From: Deltaproteobacteria bacterium
Lineage (GTDB): Bacteria; Desulfobacterota; Binatia; UTPRO1
Assembly: GCA_029262315.1 (NCBI GenBank)
Contig: JAJCZP010000091.1
Span: forward strand, 1-37,694
Direction: 5' to 3'
DNA: 37,694 nt
Below are positions 1 through 8,294 of the stretch, one piece after another; positions within the stretch are counted from its first letter, which is position 1; the number at the start of each line of letters is the position of its first letter. The notes under the pieces were generated by a model that was not told where the DNA came from, made no database searches, and saw only the letters and a list, made by a program, of their open reading frames with translations. The translations under genes and the position numbers were made by a program.

Positions 1-51
1 GACGGGGCTTTCGTGGTTTTTACGGCCCCGGCTCACGCGCGGGGGGGTTCG

Positions 52-68
52 GGGGGGCGCGACCCCCC
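52..68. terminator. G6/C6 hairpin, terminator-like
   Basis: Six G (52-57) pair with six C (63-68) around a CGCGA loop, and a second G7 run lies just upstream (41-47). No T-run follows. It could end an upstream transcript or sit in the leader of the gene at 217. Apart from this hairpin nothing recognisable was seen in 1-216: no known riboswitch core and no convincing gene. Confidence 0.3.
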
Positions 69-216
69 TATCACAAGGTGTGCCGTCGGCGACGTAGATG
101 TGACGCCGTTGTCCTCCGGCGTCGCGGCGGGAGCGAGGGGAAAGGCGCCACAGCAACCACGCCGGGGACTTAGGGACGAGGGCTGCTTGGCATGGGGCTT
201 GCTTTGACAAAGTCCC

Positions 217-1246
217 GTGTCACAGGAACCCAGCGCGGCCCACGCCTCCGGCTACTCGATCCTGGTTGTCGACGCTCAACCGGAGACGCGCGATGCAACG
301 AAGCACACCTTGGAGCTGGATGGCCATGAGGTGCTGTGCGCGGACGGCCTGTCCGGTGCGTTCGAGCTCTTCCGCGAGTACGAGGTGCAGCTCGTCCTGG
401 TCGACTACCCCATGGACCGGATGGCCGACGAGGAGTTCATCGCGTGCGTACATAGGCACGACCCCCGGGTGCAGATCTTGCTGCAAACGGGCGACTCGGG
501 TGAGACCCCGCCGCGTGAGATGCTGCGGCAGCTTGGCATCCAAGGCTATCTCGGCAAGACGGAGGGACCGGCCAAGCTCCTCTCGTGGGTGGATGCGGTA
601 CTCAAGGCCTACGAGCAGCTCAGTGATATAGAGCGTACCTTGCAGGGGGCCATCTTGACGCTGACTGACCTGTTGGCGTTCGTGGCGCCGATGGCCTTCG
701 GCCGGGCCGCGCGCGTGAAACATGTCATGAGCAGGCTCGCGGGGCACCTAAGAGGGCATGGCAAGTGGCAGGTCGAGACCGCCGCGATGCTCTCGCAGAT
801 CGGGTGCACTACACTGCCGCCGGACCTGACAGAGAAGCTCTACCTTCGACTTCCTCGCGATCTCGGGGCTTCCGACCGAGACTGCCGTGGAGACTCTCCG
901 CAGCCGTTGGGGCTGGTACGATCTCGAGTTGCTGGACCGCTTCGCGGAGCTATTGACCCGCGACGAGCTACCGGACTGCACCGAGCAACTAGAGGATGAG
1001 GAGCGCGAGGTGCCGGTCGATGAAATCCAGTCCGGTATGATCTTCGGACAAAACGTAAAGACACCCACGGGTATGCTGATCATTGCGCATGGCCAGCCGG
1101 TCACGGCGGGTGTGCTGGCACGGATCCAGAACTTCTCCGCGGGAGCCGGGGCGCCAGGGGCGCTTAGGATGATCCTGCCTGCACCCGGCCGGCGAACCGT
1201 GCGCGGCGCCTTCAGCGGTCCACGCTCAGGAGCGTTCGTCGACTAG
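217..1246 (+). pseudogene. Response regulator with degenerate HD output domain, internally deleted and frameshifted
   Basis: The GTG start opens a CheY-like receiver: SILVVDAQ, an Asp in LVLVDYPMD, and a Lys in YLGKTEG. An HD-type phosphohydrolase-like output domain begins around residue 145 (FGRAARVKHVMSRLAG, then QVETAAMLSQIGCTTLPP). After EKLY, near base 840, the reading frame changes. The second frame continues FDFLAISGLPTETAVETL and RWGWYDLELLDRFAELL, which is the far end of the same HD domain, followed by the usual C-terminal segment (EIQSGMIFGQNV) and a stop at 1246. From my knowledge of the family, the middle 70-80 residues of the HD domain are missing at the junction. The first frame alone runs to 999 with a nonsense tail. 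The product was probably a two-component output protein. A real deletion or a mis-assembly are both possible. Confidence 0.75.
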
Positions 1247-1709
1247 CCGTCATGCCGAGCCAGCCGCCCGGACCACGGGGCCACCATTGGTCGGCAAGGA
1301 ACGGCAGGTTGGCGCACAACTGCCCGCCTGAAATCAGGTGCCGGTTCAGCCGCTCAATCCGTCGCACACGGGCGCACGCATCTATGCGATCGAACAGGAA
1401 TCGCTAGTTCTCGTCTGACCGCTCCGAGCGCCTTGCAAGCCGGGGGTCGCTGGTTCGATCCCAGTACCATCCATTCTCGAAGGCGCAGATGTCATCGGCG
1501 CTTTCTCGATCCGTCGCCGACCGCATCGGTCGTCGGTTTCGCGTCGGGGCTGCCTGGAACGTGTTCTTCGGCCGTGGCGATGTGTTCCTCGACTCGACGA
1601 GCGACTTCAACCATGTTCGGGCTGTACGGGGCGGGAGCCCCCGAGGCCCCCCTGGCGCGATGTAGTTATCGGGCGCCCTACTGATACGTGGTCGAGAACC
1701 GGCGCACGC
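1247..1709. other. Gene-poor convergent gap with a tRNA fragment
   Basis: This 463-bp stretch lies between the converging response-regulator pseudogene and pdxJ. The only recognisable part is the tRNA-like 3' segment at 1431-1473. Open frames here have no recognisable homology. A short G+C hairpin (GGGGC, loop GGGA, GCCCC at 1628-1641) could help end transcription from either side, but the stem has only 5 bp. Confidence 0.5.
1431..1473 (+). pseudogene. 3' fragment of a tRNA gene
   Basis: A perfect T-arm is present: stem 1449-1453 (GCTGG), loop TTCGATC at 1454-1460, and stem 1461-1465 (CCAGT, one G-U pair). It is followed by a 7-base acceptor strand ACCATCC and discriminator A (1473). Upstream, CTTGCAA could be an anticodon loop, but the matching anticodon stem, the D-arm and a 5' acceptor strand (GGATGGT) were not found. 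No CCA is encoded. The antisense frame reads WYWDRTSDPRLARR, a familiar spurious translation of tRNA 3' ends. It is probably a decayed tRNA or the duplicated tRNA end left by integration of an element. Confidence 0.55.
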
Positions 1710-2435
1710 TCAGCGGAGGGCGACGAGATAGGCGGCAACTGTGGGCGCGAGACCTTGGTAAAGCGCGTCGGCGATGAGTGCGTGGCCGATCGATACCTCG
1801 AGGAGTCCGGGCAGGTTGGCCACCAGATACGGCAGGTTGTGTACATCGAGATCGTGGCCGGCGTTGATGCCGAGCCCGTGCTCGCCCGCGAAGACGGCGG
1901 CGCGGCGGTAGGGCTCGGTCACCTGGTCGCGGGCCTCGGTCGGGAACGCCTCGGCGTAGTCCATGGTGTAGAGCTCGATCCGATCCGTGCCGAGCGCGGC
2001 GGCGCGGGCGATCTGGTCGGTGTCGGGATCCATGAACAGGCTGGTGCGGATACCGGCGCTCTTGAGCCGCGCGAGGACGTCTCCAAGCCCTGTGGCGCCG
2101 TTCCCACCATCGCGGAGATCCCACCCAGCATTGGACGTGAGCACATCGGGTGGGTCGGGCACGAGGGTGCATTGTGCCGGACGCACGTCGCAGACGAGAT
2201 CGAGGAACTCGGGCGAGGGGTAGCCTTCGATGTTGAGCTCGACCGTGAGTGCCGCCGCGAGGTCGTGCACATCGCGATAGCGGATGTGGCGCTCGTCCGG
2301 ACGCGGATGCACGGTGATGCCATGCGCGCCAGCATCGACGCACACCCGTGCCGCGTCGACGACGCTCGGGTTGGTGCCGCCGCGCGCATTGCGGAGCGTG
2401 GCGATCTTATTGACGTTGACGCTGAGGCGGACCAT
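1710..2435 (-). CDS. pdxJ: Pyridoxine 5'-phosphate synthase PdxJ
   Basis: PdxJ condenses 1-deoxyxylulose 5-phosphate with 3-amino-2-oxopropyl phosphate to make pyridoxine 5'-phosphate in the DXP-dependent vitamin B6 pathway. The 241-residue protein matches the family length. It starts at MVRLSVNVNKIATLRNARGG and has the TIM-barrel signatures ITVHPRPDERHI, VELNIEGYPS, TLVPDPPD, SLFMDPDTDQI, IELYTMDYAEAF and GINAGHDLDVHNLP. Frame upstream of this ATG is open but shows no homology, so the ATG at 2435 was chosen; no strong Shine-Dalgarno is visible. It lies 23 bp behind the PNPOx-like gene on the same strand, so the two probably form a B6 operon. Confidence 0.95.
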   Translation of the reverse strand: MVRLSVNVNKIATLRNARGGTNPSVVDAARVCVDAGAHGITVHPRPDERHIRYRDVHDLAAALTVELNIEGYPSPEFLDLVCDVRPAQCTLVPDPPDVLTSNAGWDLRDGGNGATGLGDVLARLKSAGIRTSLFMDPDTDQIARAAALGTDRIELYTMDYAEAFPTEARDQVTEPYRRAAVFAGEHGLGINAGHDLDVHNLPYLVANLPGLLEVSIGHALIADALYQGLAPTVAAYLVALR

Positions 2436-2458
2436 CGATGTCGTTTGCGCTGCCGCGG

Positions 2459-3151
2459 CTACGAGTTTGTCCCAGGGCGGGTATAGGTTACCGCCGCCGG
2501 GTCGGCGACGATACCCTCGGCGAGTGCTGGATCTGTGATCGGGCGGTCGGCGACCTGCCGGAGCGGGATCTCTCCTGCCCAGCATTCCCGTGCCATGTCG
2601 GTGGCGTCATCAATGGGTGGTCCGGTGCGGATCTTGACCGACGCTTCACGGATGGGGAGCGCCAGGACGAGCGTCTCCCGGAGTTCCTCGTCACTTGGGG
2701 CGCGGACCGACGCCTGCCGTCCGGGGATGACGTGCTCGACCAATGCGACCATCGCGGCGCGCTTCTCTTCCAGATCGGTCACGGGGCGTGCCTGGCCGAG
2801 GAGGACGACCGAACGATAGTTCATCGAGTGATGGAACGCCGATCGCGCCAGGACGAGGCCGTCGATGAGGGTGACGGTCACGCAGGCGGACAGGCCGGAC
2901 GCGAGACCCTTGAGGGCCCGATTCGCCGCGGCACCATGGACGTAGAGTGTCGCGCCCACGCGCGCATACGTCGTCGGGATCACGTAGGGTTGATCGCCGA
3001 GGGTGAAGCCGAGGTGACAGACGAGTGCCTCGTCGAGGATCGATTCGACCGTGGCGCGATCGTAGGCGGCGCGTTCACGGCGGCGCTTCACCGTCGTGCG
3101 TACGGTCTGCAGGTTGTCGGATTGCGTGGAAGCTTCGTGCCGGGATTGCAT
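2459..3151 (-). CDS. Pyridoxamine 5'-phosphate oxidase-like FMN-binding protein
   Basis: This 230-residue split-barrel flavoprotein belongs to the PNPOx-like / NimA-related group (Pyridox_ox_2 type). Recognisable stretches are SILDEALVCHLGFTLGDQP, VIPTTYARVGATLYVHGA, VTLIDGLVLARSAFHHSMNY and SVVLLGQARPVTD. Members bind FMN or a related cofactor, but their substrates are often unknown, so PNP/PMP oxidase activity is not proven. The ATG at 3151 is preceded by AAGGAG at good spacing. It is first in an apparent operon with pdxJ and divergent from a MocR regulator across 37 bp, which supports a role in B6 metabolism or salvage. Confidence 0.88.
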   Translation of the reverse strand: MQSRHEASTQSDNLQTVRTTVKRRRERAAYDRATVESILDEALVCHLGFTLGDQPYVIPTTYARVGATLYVHGAAANRALKGLASGLSACVTVTLIDGLVLARSAFHHSMNYRSVVLLGQARPVTDLEEKRAAMVALVEHVIPGRQASVRAPSDEELRETLVLALPIREASVKIRTGPPIDDATDMARECWAGEIPLRQVADRPITDPALAEGIVADPAAVTYTRPGTNS

Positions 3152-3188
3152 TGCGGGCTCCTTATTGTTACAGTACAAAACAAGTAAC
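3152..3188. promoter_or_regulatory. Divergent promoter/operator between B6 operon and mocR-type gene
   Basis: This 37-bp AT-rich gap is unlike its GC-rich surroundings and must serve both divergent units. It carries an inverted repeat, GTTAC (3167-3171), 12-bp spacer, GTAAC (3184-3188), with an overlapping TTGT-N6-ACAA. This is a good candidate operator for the neighbouring MocR-type regulator. A TATAAA just inside the regulator gene (about 3201) may be part of a promoter or coincidental. Confidence 0.5.
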
Positions 3189-4508
3189 GTGCAGTCACAA
3201 TATAAACTCCGCGGATCGAGCGCAAGTGCCATCGCGGCCGACGTCGAGGAGGCGATCCGCGATGGGCGGTTGGCGCCCGGGACGCAGCTGCCGACGGTGC
3301 GCGCCGTCGCGGCGGAGCTCGGGTTGAGTCCTACGACGGTCTCGGCGGCATACCGCACGCTTCGCAATCGGGGTTTCGTGAGCGCGCACGGGCGTCGCGG
3401 GACCCAGGTGAGCCGCCGGCCGCCGCTGACCGCGGGGGCGTTCCCGGTCGTCCCTCCTGGTTTGCGCGATCTTGCCTACGGCAACCCCGATCCCGCGCTT
3501 CTGCCGTCGCTCGGCGCGGCGTTCAAGCGGGTGAGCCGCGGACCCCGCTTGTACGGCGAGGCCAAGAACCATCCCGAGCTGCTGCGTCTGGCGGCGGCGC
3601 AGCTCGCTGCCGACAAGATTCCGACCGATTCGTTGGCCGTCTTCGGCGGGGCCCTTGATGCGATCGAGCGCGTCCTCCAAGCCTGGCTGCGTCCAGGCGA
3701 CAGAGTGGCCGTCGAAGATCCTGGTTACGCCTCGATCTTCGACTTGCTCGGTGCGCTCGGGCTCGTTCCTGAACCGGTCGGTGTTGATGAGTGCGGGGCG
3801 CGTCCGAAAGAGGTCGAGCGTGCCCTCGGCGCCGGGGCGCGTGCGATCATTCTCACGCCGCGGGCGCAGAACCCGACGGGTGCGGCGTTCGATCGCGAAC
3901 GCGTCCGTGCGCTCGCAGGTGCACTCGCGCCGTCTCCCGACGTGCTCGTCATCGAGGACGACCATGCGGGCCCCGTGGCCGGAGCGCCCGCACTCACGCT
4001 GTCCGCCGTGCGCACACGGTGGGCGGTGGTCCGTTCCGTCTCGAAGTCTCTCGGGCCAGATCTCCGGCTTGCGATCACGGCAGGCGATCCGACCACTATC
4101 GCCCGCGTCGAGGGGCGGCAGCATCTTGGCGCGGGCTGGGTCAGTCACGTCCTCCAGGGACTCGTCGCTGCGCTCTGGGCCGATCCCGCAACCGAGAAGA
4201 AGCTCGAGACCGCGCAGCGTACCTATGCGCGCCGCCGCGATGCGCTGGTGCGCGCCCTGGCCGAGCGCGGCCTCACGGCCTACGGAGCGACGGGTATGAA
4301 CGTATGGATTCCCGTGCCCGAGGAGGCGCGCGCCGTGAACGCCATGGCGGCGGCCGGCTTTGCCGTCCGGGCGGGAGAGCCGCACCGGCTGCGGAGCCCA
4401 CCGGCTGTCCGGGTGACCATCGCCACCCTGCGGTCGAAGGACGCCGGACGTGTCGCCGACGTGCTCGGGGCCGCCTTTGCCCCGGCAAGCCTTACCGCGC
4501 CCGCGTAG
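3189..4508 (+). CDS. MocR-family regulator (GntR HTH plus aminotransferase-like domain), PdxR/PtsJ-like
   Basis: The 439-residue protein has an N-terminal GntR winged helix (IAADVEEAIRDGRLAPG, LPTVRAVAAELGLSPTTVS, RNRGFVSAHGRRGTQV) joined to a fold-type I aminotransferase-like domain. The latter has AVEDPGYASIFDLL, ILTPRAQNPTGAAF, VIEDDHAG and the PLP-lysine motif SVSKSLGPDLRL. MocR proteins of this kind sense PLP and control B6 genes, and its divergent position to two B6 genes agrees. The GTG at 3189 was chosen because the protein then begins VQSQYKLRG, the usual start for this subfamily; an in-frame TTG upstream falls within the promoter. The Shine-Dalgarno is weak. It probably autoregulates through the 37-bp gap. 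Confidence 0.9.
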   Translation: MQSQYKLRGSSASAIAADVEEAIRDGRLAPGTQLPTVRAVAAELGLSPTTVSAAYRTLRNRGFVSAHGRRGTQVSRRPPLTAGAFPVVPPGLRDLAYGNPDPALLPSLGAAFKRVSRGPRLYGEAKNHPELLRLAAAQLAADKIPTDSLAVFGGALDAIERVLQAWLRPGDRVAVEDPGYASIFDLLGALGLVPEPVGVDECGARPKEVERALGAGARAIILTPRAQNPTGAAFDRERVRALAGALAPSPDVLVIEDDHAGPVAGAPALTLSAVRTRWAVVRSVSKSLGPDLRLAITAGDPTTIARVEGRQHLGAGWVSHVLQGLVAALWADPATEKKLETAQRTYARRRDALVRALAERGLTAYGATGMNVWIPVPEEARAVNAMAAAGFAVRAGEPHRLRSPPAVRVTIATLRSKDAGRVADVLGAAFAPASLTAPA

Positions 4509-4600
4509 GGGCGCTCGGACATCTGGAACCCGTCTTGCTTCCGAGGATCGGGGCGGCCAGAGCCGGAACATCGTGCATCGACGTCGGGCGCCGACGCGTC

Positions 4601-4633
4601 GCGGCGTGCGGGCACAGAATGCCCGCACGCCGC
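4601..4633. terminator. Perfect 14-bp stem hairpin between converging genes
   Basis: The arms GCGGCGTGCGGGCA (4601-4614) and TGCCCGCACGCCGC (4620-4633) pair perfectly around the loop CAGAA. It sits between the ends of the mocR-type gene and etfA, so it can act as a bidirectional terminator. It lacks a T-run on either strand. The 3' arm plus TAG resembles the sequence before the stop of the dioxygenase gene near 12800-12818, which hints at a repeat family. Confidence 0.7.
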
Positions 4634-4641
4634 TAGGTGCA

Positions 4642-5607
4642 TCAGCCTGCTTTCAGCTTATCGATCGCTTCCTTCATCTCGGGGACGGCCTTGAAGAGAT
4701 CGGCCACGAGTCCGTAGTCTGCCACCTGGAAGATCGGGGCCTCTTCGTCCTTGTTGATGGCGACGATGACCTTCGAGTCTTTCATGCCGGCCAGGTGCTG
4801 GATCGCGCCCGAAAGCCCGACCGCGACATACAGCTCCGGCGCGACGACCTTGCCGGTCTGACCGACCTGAAGATCGTTCGGGACGAAGCCCGCATCGACG
4901 GCGGCACGGCTGGCGCCCATGGCAGCACCCATGGCATCGACGAGCGGCTCGAGGACGGTCGTGAAGTTCTCGCCGTTCTTGAGACCACGGCCCCCGGAGA
5001 CCACGACGCTGGCCTCGGTGAGTACCGGGCGGTCCGACTTTACCTCTTCGAGGTTCTCGAACTTCATGGTGAGGTTGCCCTCGAGTGACGGCGTCACCTT
5101 CTCGACGGTGCCGTTGCCCTCCTTTGCCGCCGGCTCGAACGCCGTCGCGCGGACCGAGATCACGCGCGGCGTGCCCTCGAGCTTCACGGTGGCGAAGACG
5201 TTGCCGGCGTACATGGGGCGAACGACGGTGCCGTCGTCGTTGATGTCCGAGATGTCGGCGGCAAGGGGGGCTTCGAGGCGGGCCGCCAGGCGCGGAGTGA
5301 GGTCCTTACCGATGGCGGTCGTCGTTGCGATGAACGTGTCGATGCCTTTGTCCTTCACCACGGCGGCCAGAGCCGCCGCGTGGGCATCGGCCAGGTAGTG
5401 CTCGAAGCGGGGATCGTCGAGTTGAAGGACGTCGAGCCCGTACGAGGCGGCTTCGCTGGCCAGTGCGTCGACTCCACTGCCGAGGATCACGGCCTTGCAC
5501 GCACCGCCGAGTTTCGCCGCGGCGGCTTTGCCCGCGCCGAATGCGACCAGCGTGGTCTTGGGGAAGGTACCGTTGTGATGTTCTGCGAAGACGAGGATGT
5601 CACCCAT
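4642..5607 (-). CDS. etfA: Electron transfer flavoprotein alpha subunit
   Basis: EtfA with EtfB takes electrons from acyl-CoA and related dehydrogenases and passes them to ETF:quinone oxidoreductase. The 321-residue protein has the N-terminal ETF domain ([37 protein letters not shown]) and the C-terminal FAD-binding domain with [49 protein letters not shown] and [16 protein letters not shown]. Its ATG at 5607 has an AAGGAGAAG Shine-Dalgarno. It is 21 bp behind etfB, so the two are co-transcribed. The nearby acyl-CoA carboxylase genes suit a role in acyl-CoA oxidation. Confidence 0.96.
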   Translation of the reverse strand: MGDILVFAEHHNGTFPKTTLVAFGAGKAAAAKLGGACKAVILGSGVDALASEAASYGLDVLQLDDPRFEHYLADAHAAALAAVVKDKGIDTFIATTTAIGKDLTPRLAARLEAPLAADISDINDDGTVVRPMYAGNVFATVKLEGTPRVISVRATAFEPAAKEGNGTVEKVTPSLEGNLTMKFENLEEVKSDRPVLTEASVVVSGGRGLKNGENFTTVLEPLVDAMGAAMGASRAAVDAGFVPNDLQVGQTGKVVAPELYVAVGLSGAIQHLAGMKDSKVIVAINKDEEAPIFQVADYGLVADLFKAVPEMKEAIDKLKAG

Positions 5608-5628
5608 GATTCTTCTCCTTGAAAACCT

Positions 5629-6381
5629 CTAGATAACTTTGGCTTCAGTGTGGAGGAGGTTCACGAGCTCCTCGACCGATGCGACGATTTTGCCCGCCTC
5701 ACGACTCGGCGGTGGCTCCATCTTGGTGATCGTGACGCGCGGCGTGACGTCGACGCCGAGGTCGGCGACCGGAATCTCCTTCAGCTCCTTCTTGCGCGCC
5801 TTCATGATGCCGGGGAGCGACGCGTAGCGGGGCTCGTTCAGTCGGAGATCGGCGGTGATGACGCCGGGCAGCGGGAAGCTCAAGGTTTCCAGTCCGCCGT
5901 CGACTTCGCGCGTGACGCTCGCCGACTTCTGATCGTCGGAAAGCTCGATCTGCGATGCGAAGGTGCCCTGCGGCCAGCCGAGCAACTCGGCCAGCATCTG
6001 GCCGACGGCGTTCGAATCGTCATCGATCGCCTGTTTGCCCATGATGATCAGATCGGGCTTCTCGTCGTCGACGAGCTTCGCCAGCACACGCGCGACTCCC
6101 AGCGGATCGAGATCGTCGGCGAGGACCAGGATGGCGCGATCGGCGCCCATGGCGAGACCGGTCCGGAGCTGCTCCTGTGCGACCTTGTCGCCGATGCTGA
6201 CGAGGACGACTTCGCTCCCGGCGACTTTCTCTTTGATGCGGAGCGCTTCCTCGACGCCGATCTCGTCGAAGGGATTAACGACCCACTTGATGTTGTCGGT
6301 CACGATCCCGGTGCCATCGGGCTTGACCTTGATCGAGGTCTCGGGGTCGGGCACACGCTTCACGGTCACGAGAATCTTCAC
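5629..6381 (-). CDS. etfB: Electron transfer flavoprotein beta subunit
   Basis: This is the AMP-binding partner of EtfA; 250 residues is normal for the family. Signatures are KILVTVKRVPDPETSIKV, WVVNPFDEIGVEEALRIKE, GADRAILVLADDLDPL, DLIIMGKQAIDDDSNAVG and LPGVITADLRLNEPRYASLP. The start is GTG at 6381, with AAGGAAGG upstream; no ATG fits the conserved N-terminus. It precedes etfA with a 21-bp gap and follows the IclR-type gene by 96 bp on the same strand, so that regulator may control it. Confidence 0.96.
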   Translation of the reverse strand: MKILVTVKRVPDPETSIKVKPDGTGIVTDNIKWVVNPFDEIGVEEALRIKEKVAGSEVVLVSIGDKVAQEQLRTGLAMGADRAILVLADDLDPLGVARVLAKLVDDEKPDLIIMGKQAIDDDSNAVGQMLAELLGWPQGTFASQIELSDDQKSASVTREVDGGLETLSFPLPGVITADLRLNEPRYASLPGIMKARKKELKEIPVADLGVDVTPRVTITKMEPPPSREAGKIVASVEELVNLLHTEAKVI

Positions 6382-6477
6382 AGTGAACCTTCCTTTCCGT
6401 GGTGAGAAACAGGGCAGCTAACTACGGCGGGAAAACGCGGTCAAGATCGGAATGCAAACGACGTTACTGGAACGCGA

Positions 6478-7257
6478 TCAGGCGTTGAAGCCGAGGCGGG
6501 ACGAGAGCTCGTTCCCGGCCTTCTTCATGGTCGGAACCATGTCCTTCTCGATACGTTCGCTCGACATGCGATAGCTCGGACCGCTGACGGCCAACGTGCC
6601 GACCATGCGCCCCGTGTAGTCGCGGATGGGTACCGCGATCGAGCTGACGTCGTCGAGGAACTCGCCTTCGTCGACGGCGTATCCCGCTTCGATGATTGCT
6701 TTGAGATGCTGCACCAATGCGGGGCGTTCGGTGACCGTGCGTCCCGTGAACTTCTTCAAGCCTTCGGGGAGGCGGCCTTTGAGATCGGCATCCGCTTCGA
6801 AGGCGAGATGCGCCTTGCCAACGGCGGTGCAGTGGAGCGGCAGACTCTCGCCGATCTGTGAGACCAAACGCACCGGTTGGTCTGTATCTACGCTATCGAG
6901 CGGCACCATGGCGCCGCGTCGCGACACCGCGACGAAGGCGCTTTCTCGACATTGTTTGACCAGCGCCTCCATGATCGGGTGTGCTTGGCGAAGGATGCCC
7001 ATCCGGCCGACATATGCCTGGCCGAGCCGCAAACTGCGGACGCCGAGGCGGTAGTTTTCGGTGGCCTTGTTTTGCTCGATGTAGCCGCGGGATTCGAGGG
7101 TCGCCAGGAGCCTGAAAATATTGTTCTTGTGGAGCTTCAGGCGCTTGCTGAGCTCCGTGACCCCGAGCTCGTCCGCCTCGCCGAAGAACTGCTCGATGAC
7201 GTCGAGCGCGTGAGAGACCGACCGGATGATGTAGTTCGCTTTCTCGCGTCTCGCCAT
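6478..7257 (-). CDS. IclR-family transcriptional regulator
   Basis: The 259-residue protein has an N-terminal winged helix (IIRSVSHALDVIEQFF, LGVTELSKRLKLHKNNIFRL, LESRGYIEQNKATENYRLG) and the C-terminal IclR effector domain (LHCTAVGKAHLA, GYAVDEGEFLDDVSSIAVPI, GTLAVSGPSYRM). IclR proteins are ligand-responsive dimeric regulators, often of catabolic genes; the ligand here cannot be read from sequence. An AAAGGGCG lies upstream of the ATG. It is followed on the same strand by etfBA, a plausible target, or the three genes may share a transcript. Confidence 0.93.
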   Translation of the reverse strand: MARREKANYIIRSVSHALDVIEQFFGEADELGVTELSKRLKLHKNNIFRLLATLESRGYIEQNKATENYRLGVRSLRLGQAYVGRMGILRQAHPIMEALVKQCRESAFVAVSRRGAMVPLDSVDTDQPVRLVSQIGESLPLHCTAVGKAHLAFEADADLKGRLPEGLKKFTGRTVTERPALVQHLKAIIEAGYAVDEGEFLDDVSSIAVPIRDYTGRMVGTLAVSGPSYRMSSERIEKDMVPTMKKAGNELSSRLGFNA

Positions 7258-7404
7258 GTGTCGCCCTTTGGAACGGCATTTTACGCCTAGAGGACACGAC
7301 CCCCCTTGTCAATGCGGTTTCCTGGGCCCGGCGGTTGAAGGCCCGAACGGCGTATCCTGCGCGGCCTCGCGGGAGCGCGGTGGCCCCGGGGCCGCTGGGG
7401 CGGA

Positions 7405-8061
7405 CTAGTCTGGAGCACTCCGCCGGTGGGGGTGTCGGGGGACCCCGGCAAGAGCGGCCCGGGACGCCGCCCGGGGTGGCGGGCGCCTCGGGCCGCGGCG
7501 TGTTGGCCGCGCGAGCGGTGCTGGCGCCGCCGCGAGTGGCGCGAGGAGGCCGTGGACGGTGTCGAGCCAGCGGAGCTGGGCCTCGTACTGGAGGCGTGTC
7601 GCCTCGACGACCAGCCAGCGGGTGCGACTAGTGCGTGAAACGGGTGCCTGCGCCAGGAGCGCCGTCAGGGTCTCGACCACATCGGAGTAGCGTCGCGCTT
7701 CCGCTGCAAAGGACGTGAGTAGCGCCGGGAGGCGTTCGGGAGGGGCGAAGACGAGTTTTACGAACAGCGGATCGCGAATCGGCCGCAGGCGGCAGGCCGG
7801 CGCCGCGAGCCAGCGCTCGAGCTGATGGCGACCACTCGGCAGCAGGCGGTAGCGCGCGCGCTCCACGTTGCGCGGGCTCGCGGCCGCTTCACCGGTGCGT
7901 TCGACCAGGCGCGCCCGACGCAGCCGCTCGAGGGTCGAGTACACCTGGCCCGAGTTGAGTTGCCAGAAGTCACCGAGTGCACGTTCGAAGCGGCTCTTCA
8001 GCTCGTATCCGGTCAGATCGCGTTGCGCGAGAAGTGCGAGAAGTCCGTGCTTCACAGGCAT
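7405..8061 (-). CDS. PadR-family transcriptional regulator
   Basis: The 218-residue protein begins MPVKHGLLALLAQRDLTGYE, the canonical PadR winged helix, continuing LKSRFERALGDFWQLNSGQV, YSTLERLRRARLVER and ARYRLLPSGRHQLERWL. A PadR C-terminal helical domain follows. The last 45 or so residues are a Pro/Arg/Ala-rich tail with no homology. The ATG at 8061 has GAAGGGAG upstream; the longer open frame upstream is not conserved. It is divergent from the formyltransferase gene at 8295, and the 233-bp gap contains a 19-bp palindrome. Confidence 0.9.
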   Translation of the reverse strand: MPVKHGLLALLAQRDLTGYELKSRFERALGDFWQLNSGQVYSTLERLRRARLVERTGEAAASPRNVERARYRLLPSGRHQLERWLAAPACRLRPIRDPLFVKLVFAPPERLPALLTSFAAEARRYSDVVETLTALLAQAPVSRTSRTRWLVVEATRLQYEAQLRWLDTVHGLLAPLAAAPAPLARPTRRGPRRPPPRAASRAALAGVPRHPHRRSAPD

Positions 8062-8198
8062 GGCGCTGCTCCCTTCGATCGGTCTGTTGCCGGCGGAAGG
8101 AGCAACGTAGGTGCCAGCGATCGGTGCGCGGGTAACGCAGCGTTCTACTGGGGTTCTGCCGAGGGTTGCCGTGCGCGGCAGCGGCGAGCCTGCGGCGT

Positions 8199-8217
8199 GA
8201 CACGACCGGCTCGTGTC
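8199..8217. promoter_or_regulatory. 19-bp perfect inverted repeat, candidate operator
   Basis: GACACGA (8199-8205) and TCGTGTC (8211-8217) flank a 5-bp spacer in the divergent gap between the PadR and formyltransferase genes. A second structure follows: ACCCG-TC-CGGGT (8247-8258) nested between TGTCGC (8240-8245) and GCGACA (8264-8269), shortly before the ATG at 8295. The first looks like a dimeric-regulator site, the second like leader structure. It does not match the ATGT-N8-ACAT pattern known for some PadR proteins. Confidence 0.5.
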
Positions 8218-8294
8218 CGATCCTGACAAGCCGGGTCCGTGTCGCTACCCGTCCGGGTGCATGGCGACAGCGGCTCTGCTAGGCAAACGAGCCC

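Noticed and set aside
13-207. 64-codon frame at the left edge
   Set aside because: No homology, low-complexity Gly/Arg composition from G-runs and no ribosome binding site; treated as leader sequence.
1-216. Possible riboswitch upstream of the response regulator
   Set aside because: No cobalamin, c-di-GMP, SAM or other core motif could be recognised, only G/C tracts.
1404-1610. Minus-strand frame containing WYWDRTSDPRL
   Set aside because: This is the known spurious translation of a tRNA 3' end; the tRNA fragment explains it.
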